Positions 1 to 7,635 of a stretch of DNA of 27,127 bases are shown piece after piece; position 1 is the stretch's first letter; every line of letters begins with the position of its first letter. The DNA is from DASQUK01 sp035697145 (GTDB lineage Bacteria; Actinomycetota; Acidimicrobiia; Acidimicrobiales; VFJN01). The notes beneath the pieces were generated by a model that was given only the letters and a program-made list of their open reading frames with translations, made no database searches and was not told where the DNA came from. Position numbers and translations under genes: made by a program. The stretch spans positions 1-27,127 of the forward strand of contig DASSDL010000134.1 of assembly GCA_035697145.1 (NCBI GenBank), in the 5' to 3' direction.

Positions 1-656
1 AGTGGTTCGAACACCCGCTCCTGCAGGAACACGTCGAGGGGCTGACCTGATGCCCGGGCGATCAGCACGCCGAGCACGTCCGAGCCGGTGTTGTACAACC
101 AGCGCTCGCCCGGCTGGTAGAGCAGGGGCAACGTGGAGAGCCGGCGCATCCACTCGTCAGGCTCAGGCGGCACCTGGGGATCCGGAGGACCGGCGCCCAT
201 GTCGAGCCCGTCCATCGCGTCCAGCAGTGGCTGCGGCCACGGTGCCTCGAAGTCCATGCCGAGCCCGAGTCGGAAGGTGAGCACGTCCTCCACCGTGATC
301 GGCCGATCGGCCGCGACGGTGTCGCCGTCGATCGGCCCCATCGGGTCCACGAGCACCCGCCTGTTGGCCAGCTCGGGTAGCAGGTCGTCGACCGGGTCCT
401 CGAGCCGGAGCCGGCACTCTTCGATGAGCACCAGCGCACCGGCTGCGACGATTGGCTTCGTCATCGACGAGATCCGGAAGATGGAGTCGCGGCGAACCGG
501 CTCGCTCTCGCCACGGGTCAGTGTGCCGGCCACGCCCACCTCGACGTCGTCGTCACGAGAGGCGAGCCAGGCGACGCCGCCGACGGTGTCACGGTCGACG
601 TGGTCGGCCATGACCTCGCGCAGCCGCTCGAGCCGGCTGGGATCAAATCCGCTCAT
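1..656 (-). CDS. Class C beta-lactamase-like serine hydrolase (C-terminus cut off by window)
   Basis: The first 218 residues are present and the frame is still open at base 1, so the C-terminus lies outside the window. The protein matches the beta-lactamase/transpeptidase-like serine hydrolase family (class C beta-lactamases, EstB-type esterases, DD-peptidases). The nucleophile motif is SMTK at residues 64-67 (Ser64, Lys67). The second motif is YNTG at 188-191, with Tyr188 as general base. LTFRLGLG around 126-133 is the loop usually written as LxxHTSG. The KTG-type third motif would lie in the missing part. No signal peptide is visible, so the enzyme is probably cytoplasmic. The ATG at 654-656 lacks a clear Shine-Dalgarno sequence, so this start is likely but not certain. 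The substrate cannot be inferred; many relatives are esterases rather than antibiotic-hydrolysing enzymes. Confidence 0.85.
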   Translation of the reverse strand, partial: MSGFDPSRLERLREVMADHVDRDTVGGVAWLASRDDDVEVGVAGTLTRGESEPVRRDSIFRISSMTKPIVAAGALVLIEECRLRLEDPVDDLLPELANRRVLVDPMGPIDGDTVAADRPITVEDVLTFRLGLGMDFEAPWPQPLLDAMDGLDMGAGPPDPQVPPEPDEWMRRLSTLPLLYQPGERWLYNTGSDVLGVLIARASGQPLDVFLQERVFEP

Positions 657-834
657 GGGGACTCAGACGTCACGACCCTTCCGAACTCATCGGCCGCGGC
701 TAGGAACGTGCGCGGAGAGGCACGTCATCCTGGCTCTCGGTGGTCAGCGCTGCTGGGAGGCCCAGCTGTTGAGCTGCGACCCGGCAACAAATTCCCACGC
801 GGGGCGCGTGCGGAACGCCCCATCCGCTGGGGCT
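657..834. other. Short intergenic stretch, no gene seen
   Basis: This 178-base gap separates the YCII-domain gene from the serine hydrolase gene on the minus strand. Apart from the small hairpin at 817-833, no motif stands out. It must hold either the hydrolase promoter or a readthrough leader. No clear -10/-35 pair was recognised. Confidence 0.5.
817..833 (-). terminator. Possible hairpin terminator after the YCII gene
   Basis: GCCCC (817-821) and GGGGC (829-833) form a 5-bp all-GC stem with a 7-base loop, one base past the stop codon of the YCII-domain gene. There is no T-run on the minus strand, so this is only a candidate. GC-rich bacteria often have terminators without a clear U-tract. 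Confidence 0.3.
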
Positions 835-1128
835 CTAACGACGGCGCCCGTCGAGACGGATCGTCCACGGCTCGATCGCGTCGATCACCAGGTGCGTCTC
901 GCTCCACGGATCGCGCCCCAGCGTGGCACGCACCGCGTCCTCCGATGCGGCCTCGATCACGAGCACCACGCGCTGCTCGTCGGCCAGTGGCCCGCCCAGA
1001 ACGACGAAGCCACTCGCCACGAGCCCGTCCATGAAGGCCGCATGCGCCGGCCATCCCGATTGCTCCTCGAGCGGCCGCGACGGGTCCCACCGGGGGCCGG
1101 AGCGGCGGAGCACGACGTAGTACGCCAC
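835..1128 (-). CDS. YCII-related domain protein
   Basis: This 97-residue cytoplasmic protein consists almost entirely of one YCII-related (dimeric alpha-beta barrel) domain. Visible family features are the N-terminal beta strand, the conserved His29 and Asp34 (HAAFMDGL), and the GGPLAD segment at 45-50, followed by a strand and helix. Many family members are small stand-alone proteins of unknown reaction; a few relatives act as dehydrochlorinase- or muconolactone isomerase-like enzymes. The gene starts 50 bases after the MMPL exporter stop on the same strand and could be cotranscribed with it. No function is assigned beyond the fold. Confidence 0.85.
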   Translation of the reverse strand: MAYYVVLRRSGPRWDPSRPLEEQSGWPAHAAFMDGLVASGFVVLGGPLADEQRVVLVIEAASEDAVRATLGRDPWSETHLVIDAIEPWTIRLDGRRR

Positions 1129-1178
1129 GCCGGCGTTCTACCGCATGTTGCGACGATCGACCCTCCGTGCGGACGCGA

Positions 1179-3509
1179 TCACCGGACACCCGCCGGGGTG
1201 GGCTCCCGCTCGGGCGCCTCCTTGGCCTCCGGTTCGGCGTGGCCTTCGACGTCGATGTTGGGGAGGATCCGGTCGAGCCACCGGGGCAGCCACCAGTTGC
1301 GGTCGCCGAGCAGCTCCATGGTGGCGGGCACGAGCAGCATGCGGACGATGGTGGCGTCGAGCAGGATGGCCGACGCCAGGCCGACGCCCATGAGCTTGAC
1401 CACGCGGTCGGGCTCGAGGATGAACGTGCCGAAGACGAACACCATGATCGCCGCCGCCGCGGTGATGACCTTGGCGGTGGCGGCGAGGCCGTCGGCCACC
1501 GACGTGCGGCTGTCGCCCGTGCGGCGCCACTCCTCCCGCACCCGGGAGAGCAGGAACACCTCGTAGTCCATGGACAGCCCGAACACGATGGCGAACAGCA
1601 TCATCGGTACCCACGGCTCGATCGGCGCCGGCTCGACGTTGGTGAGGTCGCTCAGCCAGCCCCACTGGAACAGGGCGACCACGAGGCCGTAGGCGGCGCC
1701 GATGGACAGCAGGTTCATGATCACCGCCTTGAGCGGCACCAGCAGCGAGCGGAACACCACCATCAGCAGCAGGAACGACACCGCCAGCACGGCGGTGAAG
1801 AAGTACGGCAGCCGCGACGACAGGTAATGCGAGAAGTCGACGTTCACGGCGACGTTGCCGGTGACCGCCACGTCGACGCCGGTGGCGTCCTCGGCCGGCG
1901 GCAACACGTCGTCCCGGAGCCGCCTGACCAGGTCGGTCGTGGCCTCGTCCTGCGGGGTGGTCGTGGGGACGAGCTCCCACATGACGGCCGTCGGGTTGTC
2001 GGGGTCGTTGGGGCGCGGCTCCGAGACGAACTCCACGCCGGAGTCGGCTGCGGCCGCATCGGTGATGGCCGACAGGTCGCCCGGGTCGGTGCCCTCGGGC
2101 AGCTCGGCCGCCAGGATCAGCGGCCCATTGAAGCCCGGCCCGAAGCCCTCCACCAGCAGGTCGTATGCCTGCTTGGTGCTGGTGTCGTCGGCGAAGTTGG
2201 ACTCGTCGGAGAAGCCGAGCCGGAGGCTGAACACCGGTATCGCCAGCACGGCGAGCACCACCACCCCCGCCAGGGCCGAGGTCCACGGACGGTGCTGGAT
2301 GACGCGGCTCCAGCGATACGCCAATGTCTCCCGGATCGGCTTGGGCGGCCGGTGGGCCACCTCCCGCTTGAGCGGGCCGACGAAGAAGCCGGCGATCAGC
2401 ACGATCACCGCCAGCGGTAGGCCGACGATCAGCGGTGCGATGTCCAAGCCCACGCCGGCGAAGAAGACGGCGACAAGACCGGCGGCGATGAGGCCCCGCC
2501 AGCGCGTCAGCTCGATCCGGTGACCGGCGAAGCCGATCAGCGCCGGGAGCAGTGTCAGCGACGCTGCAACCGTGACGGCCACCACCGCGGCAGCCCCGAC
2601 GGCCAGGCCCTGGATGAACGTGACGCCCATGAGCAGCATGCCCAGCAGCGAGATCACCACGGTGATGCCCGCGAACAGGACGGAGCGGCCGGCCGTATCG
2701 AGCGCGATCCCGATCGACTCGCGCACCGTGTGCCCCGCGTGGAGCTGCTCGCGGTAACGGGTGACGATCAGCAGCGCGTAGTCGATGCCGACGCCGAGCC
2801 CGATCATGATTCCCAGGAACGTGGCGAAGTCGGGGATCGTCAGCACCTGGCTCAGCAGGGTGATGATCGTGGTGCCCAGGCCGATGCCGAACAGGGCGAC
2901 CCCGACCGGCAGGCCCATGGCGAGGACCGAGCCGAAGGCAACGATCAGGATGATGATGGCGAACGCCAGCCCGAGGGCCTCGGACTGCGGCTCCTCGAAC
3001 TCGCCGAAGATGAACCCGCCCATCTCGATGCGCAGGCCATCGATCTCGGGGGCGTCGTCGAGGATCGCGTCACGGATCTCCTCGGCCCGGGCGAACTCGA
3101 TGTCGTCGGGCATCTCCACGTTGGCGTAGGCGATCCGGCCCGCCTCCTGCCCCTCGGACGCGATCTGCTGCGCGCCCTCTCCGCTGTAGGGGCTCTCGAC
3201 GCTGGTGACGTCGTCGAGCTGGGCCGTCTCGTCGAACAGGGCCTGCATGGCGTCCTCGACCTCGGGGTCTTCGACGCCCTGTTCGGCCTGGAAGACGATC
3301 GTCCCCACCACACCGGTCCCCTCGCCTCCGAAGTTGTCGTCGAGGATGTCGAAGCCCGTCTTCGACTCGACGTCGGGGAGGTTGAACTCGTCGCGGAAGG
3401 CATCGCCGACCGCGCCGGATACGGCGAATCCGAAGACGAGCACGCCCACCCAGAGGCCCAGCACGAGCCTCCGGCGGTCGTGGCACCAGGTGCCGAGTCG
3501 GGAGAACAC
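1179..3509 (-). CDS. MMPL/RND-family transporter
   Basis: This 776-residue protein has the MMPL (RND superfamily) architecture. It has one N-terminal helix (about 14-34), a large extracytoplasmic domain, and a first membrane block containing GLGVGIDYALL. A second helix and extracytoplasmic domain follow, then a second membrane block containing FGLSMDYEVFL. The two GxxxDY-type motifs carry the Asp-Tyr pairs expected for proton relay. Relatives export lipids, siderophores or toxic compounds; the substrate here is unknown. The GTG start at 3509 is supported by a strong AGGAGG seven bases upstream. Just upstream, GTTC-TC-GAAC at 3544-3553 is a small palindrome that could be a regulator site. The divergently spaced TetR gene upstream on the same strand is the likely regulator, although the TetR palindrome at 4504 is not repeated here. 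The C-terminal tail after the last helix is acidic and cytoplasmic. Confidence 0.93.
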   Translation of the reverse strand: MFSRLGTWCHDRRRLVLGLWVGVLVFGFAVSGAVGDAFRDEFNLPDVESKTGFDILDDNFGGEGTGVVGTIVFQAEQGVEDPEVEDAMQALFDETAQLDDVTSVESPYSGEGAQQIASEGQEAGRIAYANVEMPDDIEFARAEEIRDAILDDAPEIDGLRIEMGGFIFGEFEEPQSEALGLAFAIIILIVAFGSVLAMGLPVGVALFGIGLGTTIITLLSQVLTIPDFATFLGIMIGLGVGIDYALLIVTRYREQLHAGHTVRESIGIALDTAGRSVLFAGITVVISLLGMLLMGVTFIQGLAVGAAAVVAVTVAASLTLLPALIGFAGHRIELTRWRGLIAAGLVAVFFAGVGLDIAPLIVGLPLAVIVLIAGFFVGPLKREVAHRPPKPIRETLAYRWSRVIQHRPWTSALAGVVVLAVLAIPVFSLRLGFSDESNFADDTSTKQAYDLLVEGFGPGFNGPLILAAELPEGTDPGDLSAITDAAAADSGVEFVSEPRPNDPDNPTAVMWELVPTTTPQDEATTDLVRRLRDDVLPPAEDATGVDVAVTGNVAVNVDFSHYLSSRLPYFFTAVLAVSFLLLMVVFRSLLVPLKAVIMNLLSIGAAYGLVVALFQWGWLSDLTNVEPAPIEPWVPMMLFAIVFGLSMDYEVFLLSRVREEWRRTGDSRTSVADGLAATAKVITAAAAIMVFVFGTFILEPDRVVKLMGVGLASAILLDATIVRMLLVPATMELLGDRNWWLPRWLDRILPNIDVEGHAEPEAKEAPEREPTPAGVR

Positions 3510-3895
3510 GCGCTTGCCTCCTGAATGAGAGATCGATCGTCTGGTTCTCGAACGGCTAGACGCTAAGGCCGCGCAGAACTCATCGCGGAGCGGGGGAGCC
3601 GAGGCGACATCCTGGTCGGGCGTCGTCCCGTCCGCACGTGATTAACGGCGACAGCCCACGATCGGGGTGAGAGTGACGAGTGCCACGCGGGGGTGACGTT
3701 TGCGAGCCGCATGGGGGCCGTAAACTGCGAGTCGAAAAGATCTGCGGATAGAGGAGCGAGATCCCCCCTCCCTCGCTTCTCTCCGCAGCCGCGATGGCGC
3801 CGCTCGCACCCCCCTGCGGGCGGCGTTGTCGCGTCGGGCAGGAACCGGCGGCGGACGCGGCCGGCTCGGGAGGCCCCGTCAGGCGGTGGGCCCGG
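3510..3895. other. Intergenic region between tetR-like and MMPL genes
   Basis: These 386 bases hold no convincing gene. Open frames cross it but lack a ribosome-binding site and protein-like composition. It contains the Shine-Dalgarno and presumed promoter of the MMPL gene (3510-3560) and a hairpin terminator for the TetR gene (3742-3788). The middle part (about 3570-3740) shows nothing recognisable. Confidence 0.5.
3742..3788 (-). terminator. Probable intrinsic terminator of the TetR gene
   Basis: The arms 3742-3760 and 3772-3788 pair as CTGCGGA/TCCGCAG and AGCGAG/CTCGCT, with one mismatch and a two-base bulge, around an 11-base loop. Read on the minus strand, the stem is followed within a few bases by TCTTTTC, a T-rich stretch unusual in this GC-rich DNA. 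It lies about 107 bases past the TetR stop codon and upstream of the MMPL promoter, so it would insulate the two genes. Confidence 0.6.
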
Positions 3896-4480
3896 TCAGG
3901 GGCGCACGCCGCGCAGGCCCCGCCAGGCCAGCTCGGCGAGCTGGTGGGCAAGCGCGGCGGGGTCGGCGTCGCTGCTGGTCCGCAGCCAGTAGGTGCTCGC
4001 TCCCTCGATCATGCCCACGATGCCGTGGCCCAGTACCCGGCGTTGCCCGGGGGTGAGTCCCTCGATCTCGATCAGGTCGGCGACCAGGTTGGCCAGGGCG
4101 GTCTCGACCTGGTTGACCACCTCCGAGAAGCCGGCGTCTCGCCCGAGCCCACCCCCGTAGAAGAGCTGAAATGCGTCACGGTGCTGGTCGACGTACCGAA
4201 AGTAGGCACCGAAGCCGAGCTCGACCATCTCGTGCGGGGTCTGGGCGGCGGCCACGGCCTTGGTGATCGTCTCTTGGAGCTCAGCGCCCACGTCGGTGAG
4301 TAGCTCGCTGAACAGCTCGCGCTTGGACGTGAAGTGCTGGTAGAGGACCGGCTTGGTGACGCCCGCCGCCTCGGCGATGTCGTTCATCGAGGCGTCGTGA
4401 AAGCCCCGTTCCGCGAACACCCGGAGCGCGACCTCGACGAGCTGGTGGCGCCGGCGGGCGGCGGAGAGGCGGGTGGCCAC
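3896..4480 (-). CDS. TetR/AcrR-family transcriptional repressor
   Basis: This 194-residue protein has a TetR-type N-terminal DNA-binding domain. RRHQLVEVALRVFAERG starts near residue 10, followed by the helix-turn-helix segment MNDIAEAAGVTKPVLYQHF at about 32-50 and KRELFSELL. The remainder is the helical ligand-binding/dimerisation domain typical of the family. The start is GTG at 4480, with a purine-rich GAGGAAGGAA a little far upstream. A 16-bp palindrome at 4504-4519, 23 bases ahead of the start codon, is a natural autoregulatory operator. The MMPL exporter gene downstream on the same strand, separated by a terminator, is the obvious candidate target. The ligand is unknown. Confidence 0.92.
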   Translation of the reverse strand: MATRLSAARRRHQLVEVALRVFAERGFHDASMNDIAEAAGVTKPVLYQHFTSKRELFSELLTDVGAELQETITKAVAAAQTPHEMVELGFGAYFRYVDQHRDAFQLFYGGGLGRDAGFSEVVNQVETALANLVADLIEIEGLTPGQRRVLGHGIVGMIEGASTYWLRTSSDADPAALAHQLAELAWRGLRGVRP

Positions 4481-4503
4481 GGCGACGGGATTCCTTCCTC
4501 TGG

Positions 4504-4519
4504 GTTACCTAACGGTAAC
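4504..4519. promoter_or_regulatory. Palindromic operator, probably for the TetR protein
   Basis: GTTACC-TAAC-GGTAAC is a perfect inverted repeat with 6-bp arms and a 4-base spacer, just upstream of the TetR start codon. Its size and position are what TetR-family autoregulators usually bind. It lies between the TetR gene and the small membrane-protein gene, both on the minus strand. No second copy was seen near the MMPL gene. Confidence 0.7.
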
Positions 4520-4561
4520 AGCCGCCCGACCCCGCCGGGAGGCGCGCATCCGCTCGGCTCC

Positions 4562-4831
4562 TCAGAGGGGAATGCCGCGGTCGCGGTCATCACGGTCGGC
4601 GGCCCGTACCGCGTAACCGACGACGATCGCCGGCGCCAGGACCAACGAGCCGGCCACCAGCGCCGCCACCACCGCGGTCACCACGGGGGACGAGAAGCCG
4701 GCGACGAACCCGACGACGAACAGCACGATCGCCACGCCGAAGAGCGCATACCCCGCCCGCTGGCCGCGGTCGGCCCAGCGGGCGAGCCGCCGCCGGCGGA
4801 CGATCACCGGATCGGTGGACGGGTCACTCAC
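4562..4831 (-). CDS. Small membrane protein of unknown function
   Basis: This 89-residue protein is not recognised as a known family. The N-terminus is charged (RRRRLARWADRGQR), followed by two hydrophobic segments at about 28-45 and 50-72. The tail is charged (RAADRDDRDRG). It is therefore probably a two-helix inner-membrane protein with both ends in the cytoplasm. The start is GTG at 4831. It precedes the TetR gene on the same strand, with 81 bases between them containing the palindromic operator. Base composition resembles its neighbours. No function is proposed. Confidence 0.7.
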   Translation of the reverse strand: MSDPSTDPVIVRRRRLARWADRGQRAGYALFGVAIVLFVVGFVAGFSSPVVTAVVAALVAGSLVLAPAIVVGYAVRAADRDDRDRGIPL

Positions 4832-4905
4832 GGCGCCACCATCGCTGCAGGCTCGGTCACCTCCGGCGCGCGCCGGCGGCGCAGCAGCGCGGCCGGTGCC
4901 GGGGC

Positions 4906-5718
4906 TCAGTCGGGCGCAGTTGCCAGGTCCTCGAGGGAGACGCCGCAGTCCTCCATGATGCTGAACAGTTGTGAGGTCATCTCGGGATCGGTGAAGGGGT
5001 TCTCGCCGGACTCGCCGATGTCGACGAGCCGCTCCAGCCCCAGTTCGTCGAGCAGGCCCTCGGAGATGCAGGTCGCCTCCTCGTGGTTCAGGACGCCGTC
5101 GGATGCCTGCTCCATGTTGTCGGCCATGATGTCGACCAGCTGGTCCACGTTCTCGCTGTCGATGTCTTCGGGCAGCGTGGTGTCACTGCTACCGCCGTCA
5201 CTCCCACCACCACCGTCACTGTTGTCGCTGTTGCCCGGATCTTCGGGCTCGGTGGTCGTCGAGTCCCCGTCGCTGACCTCGGTGGCATCGTTGCTCGACC
5301 CGTCGTCGTCGTCCCGAACGAGGAAGTACACGAGCCCGCCGATCAGGGCGACCGCCACCACTGCCAGCGCGGCGATGAGACCGGCCGGGGGGCCCTTCTT
5401 GGCCCCAGCCGGCGGGGCCTGGGCGCTGCCGTAGGCGTCGCCGTAGCGCGGCGCCAGCTGCTGGCCGGCACCCGGATACTGCTCTGTGGGATCGACTTGC
5501 TGTGTGGGATCGAGCTGCTGTGTGGGATCGCCCGCCGCTGGATACGTCTGCACGGCGGTCGGGTTCGGGTCGGAGGCGGAGGGTGGGGGCTCGCCGAGGG
5601 CGTCGGTGGATGCGACGCCACCGTCGGCGACATCGTCGGTCCAGCGGGTGCCGTCCCAGTAGCGGTACTGGTGGCGCGAGGTGGGGTCTGGGTGCCACCC
5701 GGGGGCGGGGGAGTTCAT
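4906..5718 (-). CDS. DUF2510 domain membrane-anchored protein
   Basis: The protein has 270 residues from the chosen ATG at 5718, which has AAGGA about ten bases upstream. An upstream in-frame GTG (5793) would add 25 poorly conserved-looking residues. The N-terminus is a DUF2510 domain (PAPGWHPDP...YRYWDGTRWTDDV, about 4-30), a short Trp-rich module common in actinobacterial membrane proteins. A Pro/Gln-rich linker with three six-residue DPTQQ-type repeats follows. Next come one transmembrane helix (GLIAALAVVAVALIGGLVYFLV), an acidic Ser/Asp/Gly linker, and a C-terminal domain with two cysteines (ATCISEG and MEDCGVS) that may form a disulfide outside the cell. DUF2510 would be cytoplasmic and the Cys domain extracytoplasmic. 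The sortase gene lies just upstream on the same strand, but no LPxTG-like sorting signal is present. The function is unknown. Confidence 0.85.
   Translation of the reverse strand: MNSPAPGWHPDPTSRHQYRYWDGTRWTDDVADGGVASTDALGEPPPSASDPNPTAVQTYPAAGDPTQQLDPTQQVDPTEQYPGAGQQLAPRYGDAYGSAQAPPAGAKKGPPAGLIAALAVVAVALIGGLVYFLVRDDDDGSSNDATEVSDGDSTTTEPEDPGNSDNSDGGGGSDGGSSDTTLPEDIDSENVDQLVDIMADNMEQASDGVLNHEEATCISEGLLDELGLERLVDIGESGENPFTDPEMTSQLFSIMEDCGVSLEDLATAPD
5476..5529 (-). repeat. Three 18-bp tandem repeats in the DUF2510 gene
   Basis: The unit containing TGTGGGATCG recurs at exactly 18-base spacing (5485, 5503, 5521). It encodes DPTQQL-DPTQQV-DPTEQY. It sits in the flexible linker before the membrane helix, so copy number could vary without harming the fold. 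Confidence 0.85.
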
Positions 5719-5836
5719 GGAGCTGCCGTCCTTGTCTGAAGGTGTCCCCGCGGGTGGCGGGCACGTTCCGCCAGAGCCGCGATCGTAGGACACCGTCGGA
5801 GGGTAGGACGGCGGCGGTCGGCCGCGGCATCGCTGA

Positions 5837-6784
5837 TCAGAAGTTGGCAGGAAGCACGCGCGAGAAGTTCTCGAAGAAGAAGAACAGCATCAGCAGGAAC
5901 AGCGGCAGACACAGCAGGTAGGCCGGCCACGTGCGCCAGAGCTTGCCCAGCAGCCACGCGGCGATCCAGATGAACCCGCAGGCGACGGCCAGGGCGATGG
6001 CCGGCCAAACCGCCGCCCGCTTGCCGGACAGCCCCCCGTCGATCGTGCCGGCGCTCAGCTCGTCGCCATTGCCGTCAGACTCGCCGTCGCCCGGGATCGC
6101 GCCCGTCTCCGGACCTGGCGGTGCCTCGGGGGCGGGAGCGGCCTCGTCCACAAGGGCGGCCACCACGACGATGCGCTGGCGCGCCGAGTACTTCGGATGG
6201 CAGGCGGTGAGCGTCAGGCGGTTGTCGCCGAAGTCGTCGAGGACCGCGACCTCGCTCGGGCTCACGATGAGTTGGTCGCTGACCTCGTAGCGGAACGTGC
6301 CCTGGACCGTGGTGATGAGGATCTCGTCCCCGGGCTCGAGCTCGTTGATCCGGTTGAACGGCGCCCCGTACGTGGTGCGGTGGCCGGCGATGGCGGCGTT
6401 GCCCGGCTGTCCGGGCAGGGGCGTGTCGGGATAGTGGCCGGGTCCCCGCTTGAGGTCGTCCAGCGTCACGCCCTCGATCACGATCTTGTCGACGCCGATG
6501 TCGGGGATGCGCATGTGAGCTACGGCATCGCCCTCGGCGGCGGAGGCCGGGGGCGGGCCCGGCGCCGTCGTGGTCGGGGCGGGGCCCGGCCCCTGGGCCG
6601 ACTCGTCGGGCGCCGTCACCCCCGCGTCCCCCAGGCGCTGCTCGAACTCGGTCTCGAGCCTCCGCTGGGCCTGCGCCTCGCGGATGCCGGTACCCCAGAG
6701 CTGGTACGCCACGAACAGCAGGATCAGGACGCCGAGCGCGATGCATGTCCGCCCGATGGCGCCCAGGACCCTGGCCAGCCGCAT
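5837..6784 (-). CDS. Class E sortase
   Basis: This 315-residue sortase has the actinobacterial class E layout. An N-terminal membrane helix (about 12-29) and a Pro/Ala-rich linker precede the sortase beta-barrel (about 90-215). A second linker and two C-terminal hydrophobic segments (about 258-280 and 287-305) follow. The catalytic residues are His135 (AGHRTTYG), Cys195 (TLTACHP) and Arg204 (SARQRIVV). Class E sortases join proteins with LAxTG-like signals to peptidoglycan outside the membrane; no such substrate is encoded in this window. ATG 6784 was chosen over GTG 6805 because TACCCT sits six bases before it, the geometry of a leaderless promoter. The DUF2510 gene follows 118 bases downstream. 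The gene diverges from ccmA. Confidence 0.92.
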   Translation of the reverse strand: MRLARVLGAIGRTCIALGVLILLFVAYQLWGTGIREAQAQRRLETEFEQRLGDAGVTAPDESAQGPGPAPTTTAPGPPPASAAEGDAVAHMRIPDIGVDKIVIEGVTLDDLKRGPGHYPDTPLPGQPGNAAIAGHRTTYGAPFNRINELEPGDEILITTVQGTFRYEVSDQLIVSPSEVAVLDDFGDNRLTLTACHPKYSARQRIVVVAALVDEAAPAPEAPPGPETGAIPGDGESDGNGDELSAGTIDGGLSGKRAAVWPAIALAVACGFIWIAAWLLGKLWRTWPAYLLCLPLFLLMLFFFFENFSRVLPANF

Positions 6785-6796
6785 CGTCCGAGGGTA
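6785..6796 (-). promoter_or_regulatory. Candidate leaderless promoter of the sortase gene
   Basis: On the minus strand the -10-like TACCCT (6796-6791) is followed by six bases and then the ATG at 6784. Transcription would therefore start at or next to the start codon. No Shine-Dalgarno is present. No clear -35 was found. Confidence 0.45.
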
Positions 6797-6849
6797 TCGA
6801 CCCACCCCCGGTGCCTCGAACGCGGGCCGTCGGAAGGGCCTGGCTCACC

Positions 6850-6879
6850 TTGGAGGCCGCGACGGCCGGTCACTAGCCT
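6850..6879 (+). promoter_or_regulatory. Candidate promoter of the ccm operon
   Basis: TTGGAG (6850-6855) and TAGCCT (6874-6879) are separated by 18 bases and lie 12 bases ahead of the ccmA ATG. This is a reasonable sigma-70-type pair for the operon. A GGCCG-CGA-CGGCC hairpin lies in the spacer. The match is moderate, and the -10 lacks a strong TAxxxT consensus beyond its ends. Confidence 0.4.
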
Positions 6880-6891
6880 CGCGCTGTCGTC

Positions 6892-7635
6892 ATGGAGCCA
6901 GTTGTCCACCTTCGCGCCGCCGTCGCGCTGCTCGGACGCTTCCCCGCGCTGGCCGGTATCGACCTCGACGTGGCCCGGGGCGAGATCGTCCTACTTCGCG
7001 GCCCGAACGGCGCCGGCAAGACCACGGTGCTGCGCGCCTGCGCGGGCCTCGTCCCGGTCGTGCGCGGCGAGGCGATCGTCCTCGGCCACGATCTGCGGCG
7101 GGACCCCCGCCCCGTCCGCCGCCGCGTCGGCCTGCTCGGCCATGACACCGGGCTGTTCGACGACCTGACGGTTGTGGACAATGTGCGCTTCTGGGGCCGC
7201 GCGTGCGGCGCCGACCCCGCCGAGATCGCCGCCGCCATGGCCCTCGTCGGTCTCGACGGCCGGCTGCGGGACGTCTCCGTCGGGCGCCTGTCGGCCGGGC
7301 AGCGGCGCCGTACCTCCCTCGCCTGCCTGCTGGCACGCCGGCCCGAGTTGTGGCTGCTGGACGAGCCCCACGCGGGGCTCGACCACGAGACCCGCGACCA
7401 GCTCGACGTGCTCATCGGCCAGGCCGTGGAGCAGGGCGCCACCGTGCTGCTCGCGTCCCACGAGCTGGACAGGGCCGAGTCCCTGGCACACCGCGTCGTC
7501 GAGCTGGCGGGTGGCACGACGGTGGCCCTGCCCACCCATGCTTCTGGCGTCTCTCAGGCCGAGGTGCCGGCGTCACGGACGCCAGAACAGGAAGCGCCCG
7601 CCCCATCCTCACCCGAGGTGACCCATGTGGCGTGA
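6892..7635 (+). CDS. ccmA: Heme exporter ATP-binding protein CcmA
   Basis: CcmA is the ATPase of the CcmABCD complex, which uses ATP to release holo-CcmE (heme-loaded chaperone) from CcmC during System I cytochrome c maturation. The 247-residue protein shows all ABC ATPase motifs: Walker A GPNGAGKT (37-44), a Q-loop region near GLLGHDTGLFDDLTV, signature LSAGQRRR (133-140), Walker B LWLLDEP (153-159) and the H-loop SHE (189-191). It has about 40 extra C-terminal residues, rich in Ala, Pro and Glu, beyond the usual end of the domain. It is the first gene of the operon and overlaps ccmB by 11 bases. By itself it could be another ABC ATPase, but the neighbours fix the assignment. Confidence 0.95.
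   Translation: MEPVVHLRAAVALLGRFPALAGIDLDVARGEIVLLRGPNGAGKTTVLRACAGLVPVVRGEAIVLGHDLRRDPRPVRRRVGLLGHDTGLFDDLTVVDNVRFWGRACGADPAEIAAAMALVGLDGRLRDVSVGRLSAGQRRRTSLACLLARRPELWLLDEPHAGLDHETRDQLDVLIGQAVEQGATVLLASHELDRAESLAHRVVELAGGTTVALPTHASGVSQAEVPASRTPEQEAPAPSSPEVTHVA

Noticed and set aside
3..13. GGTTCGAAC-like sequence resembling a tRNA T-arm
   Set aside because: It lies inside the serine hydrolase coding frame (VFEP), and no acceptor stem, D-arm or anticodon arm surrounds it within the visible sequence.
1167..2420. Plus-strand open frames across the MMPL gene
   Set aside because: They encode His/Arg/Gln-rich shadow sequence. The minus-strand MMPL protein has clear helices and motifs.
3580..3951. 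Minus-strand open frame of 123 codons in the tetR-MMPL gap
   Set aside because: It overlaps the tetR end, has no ribosome-binding site and reads as low-complexity Pro/Ser/Arg sequence across the terminator hairpin.
5476..5529. CRISPR-like array
   Set aside because: The 18-bp units are directly adjacent with no spacers and are in-frame coding repeats.
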